A DNA stretch of 20,646 nt from an uncultured Bacilli bacterium (GTDB lineage: Bacteria > Bacillota_I > Bacilli_A > RF39 > UBA660), in the NCBI GenBank assembly GCA_947598425.1, contig CANQFH010000003.1, forward strand, positions 1 to 20,646, given 5' to 3'. Made by a program: the position numbers and the translations under genes. Numbering within the stretch: position 1 is the first letter of the stretch; every line of letters starts with the position of its first letter. Below are positions 14,860 to 20,646 of the stretch, piece after piece. The notes below the pieces were generated by a model, which was given only the letters and a program-made list of their open reading frames with translations, did not search any database and was not told the DNA's origin.

Positions 14860-15861
14860 TTAATTACAGATATTATGTTCGATATTATCTTTGTATATGA
14901 TATATTTATCTTGATTACATTTTAAGATATTAAATTTATCATAATTATAAATATTATCTTGATTATTTAGAGCTTTAGTTAATAAATCATCTATTGTTAT
15001 TTTACCATCTTTAATAGCATAAGATAATTCATATTTAGCTATCTTATAATCTAAATAAATATTATTTACACAATAAGTATATAAATTATCAGTATATTCT
15101 TTTAAAGTATTATCACAGTTAGAAGCTTCAACTACATCTAAAGTATAATCTTTATATAAGTTTTTTTCTTCTATTTTAGGATCAATTAAAATAATCGTGT
15201 TAGTATCTTCATTATAATCTTTAACATACCCTACTACTGTAATATAATCATATATTTTATAATTAGAAACATTAAGACCATTTAAATTAATAATTATATT
15301 AGAGCCATCTAAAAAATCAACATGACCATTAATATCATTATTATCTATATAACTTTTTAATTCTAATTCTTTAGTACCAGTAATACGACTTACTTTACCT
15401 GTAACTTTAATAAAATCACCCTTATATTTTTGATAATTAGTAGTAATATCTGATAAAAAATTATTTATATCAATATTATCTAAAATATCGGGATTACAAG
15501 CAAAATTCTTTTCATATTCATTATCAAATATATATTCATTATCACATTTATATATCCGATACATTAAACTATTATATATAGATAATTTATCATTTATTTT
15601 ATTTTCTAAGACAAAGATTGGACTAGTATCTAAAGTATAAGTTTTAATATAATCAATACTATAAGAAAAGATAATGATTATAATTGGGAAATAAATAGGA
15701 AAAAATAAATTTAATTTAGTTTTTTTAACTAAAAAGATATCTAATAATATTATACCTACAATTAATATTATTAATTTTAATATAGTATAAATATTAATTA
15801 GAAAAGGACATATTATTAAAATAATACTAATTACTAATAAATATAAATCTTTGTCTTTCAT
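14860..15861 (-). CDS. Membrane-anchored protein with OB-fold-like domain
   Basis: This 333-residue protein has three hydrophobic helices at about 7-24, 27-45 and 52-68, followed by a hydrophilic, Asn/Asp-rich domain. Residues about 148-230 look like an OB-fold of the tRNA_anti-like type: a YKGDFIKVTGKV strand, a central stretch with charged turns, then DYITVVGYVKDY. Such domains occur in membrane or lipoprotein contexts in Firmicutes with no settled function. Five Cys residues lie in the outer part (near residues 110, 122, 251, 265 and 317), plus one near residue 332. The start ATG has GAGG five bases upstream. It lies between hup and the HA operon with its own weak promoter. I can assign no specific role. 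Confidence 0.75.
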   Translation of the reverse strand: MKDKDLYLLVISIILIICPFLINIYTILKLIILIVGIILLDIFLVKKTKLNLFFPIYFPIIIIIFSYSIDYIKTYTLDTSPIFVLENKINDKLSIYNSLMYRIYKCDNEYIFDNEYEKNFACNPDILDNIDINNFLSDITTNYQKYKGDFIKVTGKVSRITGTKELELKSYIDNNDINGHVDFLDGSNIIINLNGLNVSNYKIYDYITVVGYVKDYNEDTNTIILIDPKIEEKNLYKDYTLDVVEASNCDNTLKEYTDNLYTYCVNNIYLDYKIAKYELSYAIKDGKITIDDLLTKALNNQDNIYNYDKFNILKCNQDKYIIYKDNIEHNICN

Positions 15862-15876
15862 AATAACCTCATTTAT

Positions 15877-15905
15877 ATTATAACCTAAAAATTAGGAGAA
15901 AACAA
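15877..15905 (-). promoter_or_regulatory. Candidate promoter of the OB-fold membrane protein gene
   Basis: TTGTTT (15905-15900), a 17-base spacer, and TATAAT (15882-15877). The -35 overlaps the T-run of the hup terminator. The expected start point lies only about nine bases before the ATG, right at the ribosome binding site, which weakens the call. Confidence 0.4.
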
Positions 15906-15928
15906 AAAAGTCAGATTTAACTGACTTT
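15904..15928 (-). terminator. Rho-independent terminator of hup
   Basis: The perfect 8-base arms AAAGTCAG (15928-15921) and CTGACTTT (15914-15907) enclose a 6-base loop and run into six Ts. It lies about 20 bases after the hup stop codon. Confidence 0.85.
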
Positions 15929-15949
15929 AATTTACTTTAACTTTACTAA

Positions 15950-16222
15950 TTAGTTAATAGCATCTTTTAATTTGCTTCCAGCTTTGAATGAAGCAACTGT
16001 CTTTGCAGGAATTTTTAATGGTTCTTTAGTTAATGGATTAATTCCTTCTCTAGCAGCTCTTTTTTTAGCACTGAAAGTACCAAAACCAACTAAAGTAACT
16101 TTTCCTTCCTTCTTAAGACCAGCAGTAATTCCTTCTAATGTAGCATCTAATGCTCTAGCAGCATCGGCTTTTGTTAATCCTGCTTTTGTAGCAATGATTT
16201 CTACTAATTCTGTTTTAGACAT
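15950..16222 (-). CDS. hup: DNA-binding protein HU
   Basis: HU is the small histone-like protein that bends and compacts DNA as a dimer. The 90-residue length is typical. The N-terminal helices (MSKTELVEIIATKAGLTKAD), the GFGTF turn at about 46-50, and the DNA-binding arm with RAAREGINP and the conserved Pro (at about 63) are all present. The start has a strong GAGGAGGT ribosome binding site. It lies directly after spoIVA, the same adjacency as spoIVA-hbs in Bacillus subtilis. It ends at its own terminator. Confidence 0.98.
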   Translation of the reverse strand: MSKTELVEIIATKAGLTKADAARALDATLEGITAGLKKEGKVTLVGFGTFSAKKRAAREGINPLTKEPLKIPAKTVASFKAGSKLKDAIN

Positions 16223-16273
16223 GTTTTTTTACCTCCTCATAACATTATCTTCGCTTAGACCTATTGTCCTCAC

Positions 16274-16303
16274 ATAATAAGAGTATCAAAAATATTCGGT
16301 AAA
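16274..16303 (-). promoter_or_regulatory. Possible hup promoter
   Basis: TTTACC (16303-16298), an 18-base spacer, and TATTAT (16279-16274), about 50 bases upstream of hup. The match is partial (4/6 and 5/6). The 147-base gap between spoIVA and hup holds no clear terminator and no other gene. Confidence 0.4.
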
Positions 16304-16369
16304 ATCAATAATAATTAACAATAAATTAACTAAAAATTACATTTTAAAGGCTTTTTTACTACTTTTTGA

Positions 16370-17848
16370 CTATAAAACTATCGCAATTAAGTTATTACTG
16401 CCCTTATTGACTATCTTAGTAACAGTATTTGATAGTTTATAACGAGTATTATCGGGCATCATATTCAGCTTAGCTTGAATACCTTCTTGAACAATTACTT
16501 CTAAGCTTCTTCCAAAGATTTCGCTTTTCCAAATACTACTAGGATCAGTTTCATAATCTTTCATTAAATAATTAATTAATTCTTTACTTTGAACTTCACT
16601 ACCAATAATTGGTTCAAAAGTAGATTCGACATCGACTTTCATAAGATGAATTGAAGACGCTAAAGCTTTTAATTTAACACCATATCTACTACCTTGTTTT
16701 ACAATCTCAGGAGTTTCTAGTTTCATATCTTTTAATGTTGGATAGACAATACCATAACCAGTAGTTTTAGCTTGTTTCATTGCATTTTTAATTAAATCAG
16801 TTTCTTCTTTATTTTCTTTATAAGTCGCAAATATTTTTAACAATCCCGCTTTAGTCGTAGCCGATTCTCCCATAAAAGATTTTAAAGTTTCATTATATAA
16901 TTCATTGGGACTTTCTAAGTTAATAGTAACTGTACCATTAGCTGTATCTAATTCACTTATATAGGATTTCGATATATATTCACTATCAGCAAAATGACTT
17001 AAAATATAATCAACATCTTTAACTTTATTAACACTGATAACACTTTCTTTAATCTTTTCTAAATAATGCATTTTAATTTCATTATTATTTGGAAGAACAT
17101 GTACCCATTCTGGCATATTAATTAAGATATCTAAAATAGAAAATTCGTATAAAGCTGTTTTTAAAATATTCATTATTTCTTTTTCATTCATAGCTTCAAC
17201 ATTTATAGGCATAACTGGGACATCATAAGCTTCACTTAAAGAACGTGATAATTCAGTAGTTTCACTGTTAGTTGGATGAATTGTATTTAAAACTACAATA
17301 AATGGTTTACCAATTTCTTTTAATTCATTAATTACTTTTTCTTCAGCTTCTAAGTAATTTTCACGTTTGATTTCACCAAATGAACCATCGGTTGTAACCA
17401 CGATACCAATAGTAGAATGATCTTTAATTACTTTTTCAGTACCTACTTCAGCGGCTTCAACAAAAGGTATCGCATCAGGAAACCAAGGGGTTTTCACCAT
17501 TCTAGGGTTACCATCTTCATCTTCATAACCATTAGCACCCGGGATAACAAATCCAACACAATCTACTAATTTAATATTAGTTTCAAAGTTATCAACCTTT
17601 ATATTGGCACCGTTAGATGGAACAAATTTAGGTTCAGTAGTCATAATAGTTTTACCTTCAGCACTTTGAGGTATTTCATCTAAACATTTCTTTTTATCAA
17701 AGTCTACAGTTATATTGGGCACCACTAAGTTTTCAATAAATCTTTTAATAAAAGTAGATTTACCAGTACGAACTGCTCCAACTACACCTAAATATATTTC
17801 ACCATTTCCCCGTTTGGCAATAGAAGATATTATATTCTCTTTTTCCAT
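16370..17848 (-). CDS. spoIVA: Stage IV sporulation protein A, spore-coat ATPase
   Basis: SpoIVA is an ATPase of the TRAFAC type that polymerises on the forespore surface as the platform for the spore coat. The 492-residue length equals that of the Bacillus protein. The Walker A motif GAVRTGKST is at 24-32 with Lys30, the sensor threonines Thr70 and Thr71 lie in TIMTTEPKFVP, and Walker B is LVDCVGF with Asp96. The C-terminal polymerisation domain includes RQ-type conserved blocks such as KQGSRYGVKLKA and IIGSE, and the product ends in LIAIVL like the Bacillus protein. All key ATPase residues are intact, so it should be functional. ATG has GGAGAG upstream. A sigma-E-like promoter at 17872-17899 fits mother-cell expression. 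Confidence 0.98.
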   Translation of the reverse strand: MEKENIISSIAKRGNGEIYLGVVGAVRTGKSTFIKRFIENLVVPNITVDFDKKKCLDEIPQSAEGKTIMTTEPKFVPSNGANIKVDNFETNIKLVDCVGFVIPGANGYEDEDGNPRMVKTPWFPDAIPFVEAAEVGTEKVIKDHSTIGIVVTTDGSFGEIKRENYLEAEEKVINELKEIGKPFIVVLNTIHPTNSETTELSRSLSEAYDVPVMPINVEAMNEKEIMNILKTALYEFSILDILINMPEWVHVLPNNNEIKMHYLEKIKESVISVNKVKDVDYILSHFADSEYISKSYISELDTANGTVTINLESPNELYNETLKSFMGESATTKAGLLKIFATYKENKEETDLIKNAMKQAKTTGYGIVYPTLKDMKLETPEIVKQGSRYGVKLKALASSIHLMKVDVESTFEPIIGSEVQSKELINYLMKDYETDPSSIWKSEIFGRSLEVIVQEGIQAKLNMMPDNTRYKLSNTVTKIVNKGSNNLIAIVL

Positions 17849-17871
17849 AACTTCTCTCCTTTTTCTACTTA

Positions 17872-17899
17872 ATGCTATGACAATTTTTTTTATTTATAC
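17872..17899 (-). promoter_or_regulatory. spoIVA: Sigma-E-like promoter of spoIVA
   Basis: CATAGCAT (17879-17872) matches 6 of 8 bases of the sigma-E -10 (CATACAAT), and GTATAAA (17899-17893) lies 13 bases upstream as a partial -35. No good sigma-A promoter is seen in this gap. In Bacillus spoIVA is sigma-E dependent, which supports the call. Confidence 0.5.
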
Positions 17900-17900
17900 C

Positions 17901-17929
17901 AAAAAGAATACAATCCGAAGATTGTATTC
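17901..17929 (-). terminator. UUCG-tetraloop terminator
   Basis: A perfect 10-bp stem (GAATACAATC with GATTGTATTC) closes the very stable C-UUCG-G tetraloop and is followed by five Ts. It ends the transcript coming from the secreted-protein gene and lies two bases before the spoIVA promoter. Confidence 0.9.
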
Positions 17930-18144
17930 AATAGCCGTAAATATTTTCAAATCAAAATTTTGTCTTAAACACTTTTCTTTTCATTAAGTATTTCTGTATT
18001 AAAAATTATTCTTGTCTTTAATCCCTAAAAAGTATATAAAAATTTTTTTTAGCATCCCAAGAACACCAGATACTCGAAAAGCAAATCAAGACTTTTTCTC
18101 CAAAAATCCAATTTCCCAGTATAACAGCGCAATTATTACCATCA
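17930..18144 (-). other. Gene-free stretch between the secreted-protein gene and its terminator
   Basis: This 215-base stretch holds no convincing gene. A possible promoter, TTGGGA (18060-18055), 18 bases, TATACT (18036-18031), could start a small RNA of about 125 bases ending at the UUCG terminator. It would include a ten-codon frame (MKRKVFKTKF) of doubtful meaning. The part from about 18050 to 18144 is less AT-rich than the surrounding DNA and is unexplained. Confidence 0.4.
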
Positions 18145-18978
18145 TTACCATTCTACTCTTATTCCTGTCATACCATCATATTTTTCTGTGATTGCGTATG
18201 GATAAACAAACACACCACCTAAGCCGGCTCCACCTAAAGTATAATTTTGAGATTGCTCTAGGGTAATTGTATTATTTACAGCATGTTGATATGATGCAAA
18301 TATTGATGGATGTGTTTCTGTAGCTTTAATATCACAATCAAGTGATGCTTGAAGTACTGTTATATCTGAATTAACAATATTCATGGATACTCCAAAACCA
18401 TTGCTTAATCTTTTGACATTACCATGATTCCAAGCATATCTTATAGTTTCAAATGTACCATTTAATTTATAAATTTGTTCTCCGAATTGTGAACCTTCTC
18501 GAACTTCAAAACCATCAGTTCGGATTCCAAATACATCAAATTTTCTTGTAGATGGAATTCCTTTCCAAGATAAACCAACAGATACGCTTTGATAAGAATC
18601 ACCACTTGAAATACCCATTACAAGTTTTTTAGCAGAAGTTTCAGCTGATGCACTTCCACCATTTAACATAGGCATTATTTCGTATTGTTCCTTAGATATT
18701 TCTTTTTCTGTAGTTAAATTTAAATGCGGGTTATAAGTTGTTTCAAAGTACTTAGTTTCAATAATTAAATTATCATAATCAAAAGATAATAATCTTTGAT
18801 ATTGTTCTTCATTCATTGTCATAAGATACTCATAAGTTTTAATTTTAGAAAAATTTTCATATTCTTCATCACTTATTACAATACCATTATTATTAATAAA
18901 TGCTTCAGCATATGAAGTTTTAGGAATTAACACGACCACACTAATCATCATAAAAAATACTAATTGTATTTTTTTCAA
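18145..18978 (-). CDS. Small secreted protein of unknown family
   Basis: I place the start at TTG 18978 (277 residues). From there the protein begins with a textbook signal peptide: LKKIQ (first residue read as Met), a hydrophobic core, then PKTSYA before EAF as the likely cleavage site. AAAGGAGAG lies upstream, though at a long spacing (12 bases). A TTG at 19035 would extend the frame by 19 residues, but that region contains the gene's promoter (19007-19035). The mature part starts with an acidic segment, then a Ser/Gly-rich stretch (GGSASAETSAKKL), and a C-terminal half that looks beta-rich (VSVGLSWKGIPSTRKFDVFG; GFGVSMNI; GMTGIRVEW). It resembles short exported proteins of Firmicutes with no assigned role. 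No sortase motif or lipobox is present, so free secretion is expected. It follows a membrane-bound XRE regulator that may control it. Confidence 0.75.
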   Translation of the reverse strand: MKKIQLVFFMMISVVVLIPKTSYAEAFINNNGIVISDEEYENFSKIKTYEYLMTMNEEQYQRLLSFDYDNLIIETKYFETTYNPHLNLTTEKEISKEQYEIMPMLNGGSASAETSAKKLVMGISSGDSYQSVSVGLSWKGIPSTRKFDVFGIRTDGFEVREGSQFGEQIYKLNGTFETIRYAWNHGNVKRLSNGFGVSMNIVNSDITVLQASLDCDIKATETHPSIFASYQHAVNNTITLEQSQNYTLGGAGLGGVFVYPYAITEKYDGMTGIRVEW

Positions 18979-19006
18979 AAAAATCTTTCTCTCCTTTCCA
19001 CCTTCA

Positions 19007-19035
19007 ATTTTAAATAATTTGTCGAAGAAACTCAA
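19007..19035 (-). promoter_or_regulatory. Promoter of the secreted-protein gene
   Basis: TTGAGT (19035-19030), a 17-base spacer, and TAAAAT (19012-19007), about 29 bases upstream of the proposed TTG start. It lies inside the N-terminal extension of the longest frame, which argues for the shorter protein. Confidence 0.7.
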
Positions 19036-19046
19036 CCTATTATTGC

Positions 19047-19075
19047 GAGAATTGGAATTCTCAATTATTGAGAAT
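19047..19075 (-). promoter_or_regulatory. Overlapping palindromes, likely operator
   Basis: Two palindromes share one arm. ATTCTCAA and TTGAGAAT (19057-19075) are separated by 3 bases; GAGAATT and AATTCTC (19047-19062) by 2. This gives three half-sites of the form GAGAA/TTCTC. They end 11 bases upstream of the -35 of the secreted-protein promoter, a position typical of an activator site. The neighbouring XRE regulator is the obvious candidate binder (inference). Confidence 0.55.
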
Positions 19076-19082
19076 AATGGTG

Positions 19083-20219
19083 CTAATTAAATAACACCAT
19101 AAAGTTTTTCTTAAGTAACCGAACCGCTTCTTTGTAATCATTACATAATCCAACTTTGCACTCAATAACTTCACCCTTATTGGCATCGTAAATATAATTT
19201 TCGACCTCTAAATTGCTTTCATCGTATACTGTAATTATTAATTCGTTATTATTTATATTATATACATATTTATAATTAAACTTATTTTTAGAATATGAGT
19301 AATCTATTTTATTTATATTCATTAAATATTTAATACTATATTCTTTTGTCTCTTTCTTAAGAACATCACTTACTTCTTTATATCCATTCTTAATAAGTAT
19401 ATCTTTAATCTCATCAATATCTAATTTAATTTCATCTAGTTTTAAATCAATGTTTTCAAGACTATCATCTTTATAAAATATTTTATTATTAGAAAAGTTT
19501 AAAGCAAAGTCTAATTTAGCTGTATACTCTTTAGTATTATTTTTACTATCAATTATTTTAACTCTAATATAAAGATCATCGATATATTTACTTAAATCAT
19601 CCATCTTAATATAACTTTGATAATTAGAAAAATTAATATTATCTAGACTAGAATAATTTTGAATAATATATTCTTTATCATTTTCTACATAATATAAATC
19701 GACAGATACAATATCAGTATCAGTTACATTAACATTCTTTAATCTAATTCGATTTAAATTTAATGTATCTTTAATTCTAGTTTCAACATAAATGCCATTT
19801 ATTGAATAAAATTCATCACCAGATAAATTAACATTATAAACTCTAAATCTGTTATAAGTATTAATAAATAACATCGCGACAATTAGAAATATAATAATAC
19901 AAATACTAAAGAATAATAATTTTCTCATTTTTCTTTTATGATTATATTTCATATCGTCAATTTCACTTAACAATTTTTGAACTGAATCATCTTTAATATC
20001 TTCATCTTCAAGCCTTGCTTTAAGTAAATCATGAAATGGTATTTTGAAATAATTACTAATCTTATACAACATTGGAAGATCAGGATAATTACTACCAGTT
20101 TCCCATCTTGATATAGCTTTATCACTAATATGCAAGATATTTGCTAACTCCTTTTGAGTTAAATTTCTTTCGTTTCTAAGTTTACTGATAATATTACCAA
20201 ATCTATTCTCCTTCATCAT
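19083..20219 (-). CDS. Membrane-anchored XRE-family transcriptional regulator
   Basis: This 378-residue protein has an N-terminal XRE/Cro helix-turn-helix at about 10-64 (LTQKELANILHISDKAISRW is the recognition region), a basic stretch (NHKRKMRK at about 93-100), one membrane helix at about 101-120, and a ~255-residue C-terminal part that should lie outside the cell. The outer part is Asn/Asp/Lys-rich, of no family I know, with two Cys near the C-terminus. The layout suggests a one-component transmembrane sensor-regulator. Two ATGs stand side by side; the second (20216) is better spaced from GTGGTGAA. A palindromic operator and promoter lie directly downstream, before the secreted-protein gene. 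A promoter at 20236-20265 precedes it. Confidence 0.85.
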   Translation of the reverse strand: MMKENRFGNIISKLRNERNLTQKELANILHISDKAISRWETGSNYPDLPMLYKISNYFKIPFHDLLKARLEDEDIKDDSVQKLLSEIDDMKYNHKRKMRKLLFFSICIIIFLIVAMLFINTYNRFRVYNVNLSGDEFYSINGIYVETRIKDTLNLNRIRLKNVNVTDTDIVSVDLYYVENDKEYIIQNYSSLDNINFSNYQSYIKMDDLSKYIDDLYIRVKIIDSKNNTKEYTAKLDFALNFSNNKIFYKDDSLENIDLKLDEIKLDIDEIKDILIKNGYKEVSDVLKKETKEYSIKYLMNINKIDYSYSKNKFNYKYVYNINNNELIITVYDESNLEVENYIYDANKGEVIECKVGLCNDYKEAVRLLKKNFMVLFN

Positions 20220-20235
20220 TTCACCACACGATTAA

Positions 20236-20265
20236 ATTTTAATATAGGTAACAATCATTTTTCAA
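20236..20265 (-). promoter_or_regulatory. Candidate promoter of the XRE regulator gene
   Basis: TTGAAA (20265-20260), an 18-base spacer, and TAAAAT (20241-20236), directly after the nth stop codon and about 20 bases before the regulator's start. Confidence 0.5.
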
Positions 20266-20267
20266 CT

Positions 20268-20646
20268 TTATTTTAATTTATGTTTACATTTTTTATTAAA
20301 GGGACAAATGTCGCAAGTTGGGTTTTTACTCTTACAATAGTATCTACCAAATAAGACTAACTGATGATGTAAACGACTCCATTTATCTTGAGGAAAAAAC
20401 TGCATTAATTTCTGTTCGACAATTAAGACATCATCATTCATGTTGGCTATTTCAAGTCTTTTAGATACGCGATTAACATGAGTATCAACTGCAAAGTAAG
20501 CTTCATCAAAAATATTAGATAATACTACATTAGTAGTTTTACGTCCTACTCCTGGTAAACTTTCTAAATAATCTCTATCATTAGGAACTACACCATTATA
20601 ATCTTGAATTAAATGTTTGGCAATCTCTTGAATGTAAAGAGCTTTT
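20268..20646 (-). CDS. nth: Endonuclease III, DNA glycosylase/AP lyase (5' end outside window)
   Basis: This is the C-terminal ~125 residues of endonuclease III, which removes oxidised pyrimidines in base-excision repair; the start lies beyond base 20646. The helix-hairpin-helix LPGVGRKTTNVV is present, with the catalytic Lys in GRKT. The catalytic Asp is in FAVDTHVNRVSKRL. The [4Fe-4S] cluster loop near the end has Cys-x6-Cys-x2-Cys-x5-Cys (CKSKNPTCDICPFNKKC). The frame ends at TAA 20270-20268. The visible part is intact. Confidence 0.95.
   Translation of the reverse strand, partial: KALYIQEIAKHLIQDYNGVVPNDRDYLESLPGVGRKTTNVVLSNIFDEAYFAVDTHVNRVSKRLEIANMNDDVLIVEQKLMQFFPQDKWSRLHHQLVLFGRYYCKSKNPTCDICPFNKKCKHKLK

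Noticed and set aside
14838..14870. Terminator between the OB-fold protein gene and the HA operon
   Set aside because: Only a 5-bp TAAAG/CTTTA stem without a T-run is present; it overlaps the HA promoter.
19070..19105. Terminator after the XRE regulator (ATGGTG with CACCAT hairpin)
   Set aside because: The stem has only six pairs with a 12-base loop, overlaps the stop codon, and has no T-run after it.
1..20646. tRNA or rRNA genes
   Set aside because: No cloverleaf-like or GC-rich structured stretch was seen; the gaps between genes are short and AT-rich.

Overview
The window comes from a very AT-rich, Gram-positive, Firmicutes-type bacterium. It encodes the spore-coat ATPase SpoIVA next to the HU gene, as in Bacillus, and RpoB/RpoC of Firmicutes type behind a YbxB-like methyltransferase. 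TGA is used as a stop and TGG as the Trp codon, so this is the standard bacterial code, not a Mycoplasma code. A sporulating or formerly sporulating Bacilli/Erysipelotrichia-like gut lineage is my best guess (inference). Every recognisable gene is on the minus strand, so transcription runs from high to low coordinates.

In transcription order, 20.6-18.1 kb holds the 3' part of endonuclease III (nth), a membrane-anchored XRE regulator, and a small secreted protein of unknown family. The secreted protein has a clear promoter with overlapping palindromes just upstream of it. A UUCG-tetraloop terminator closes this block. From 17.8 to 14.9 kb come spoIVA with a sigma-E-like promoter, hup (HU) with its terminator, and a three-helix membrane protein with an OB-fold-like domain.

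The unusual part is 14.85-8.1 kb. One strong promoter (14822-14849) precedes six tightly packed or overlapping genes. Five are paralogues built almost wholly of tandem ~70-residue Helicase-Associated (HA, PF03457-like) repeats: 5, 2, 4, 6 and 6 repeats, 23 in all. No helicase is attached. All five end in the same ~80-residue C-terminal domain, which I cannot name. A 101-residue acidic helical protein sits between the first two. One paralogue is cut by an in-frame TGA. Unequal repeat numbers, shortened repeats and a block of repeats shared between two paralogues suggest shuffling. I propose a modular, probably nucleic-acid-binding, repeat-protein system; its function is unknown.

The array runs without a visible terminator into a YbxB/RsmC-like methyltransferase and then rpoB-rpoC, each of the two units having its own good promoter. 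RpoB carries Lys and Asp at positions where rifampicin-sensitive enzymes have Gln (E. coli 513) and His (E. coli 526), so intrinsic rifampicin resistance is predicted. The ribosomal genes that usually precede rpoB (rplJ-rplL) are absent. rpoC is followed by a terminator and then, at the window edge, by a promoter whose spacer contains a run of eight Gs, a possible phase-variable switch for the next gene.
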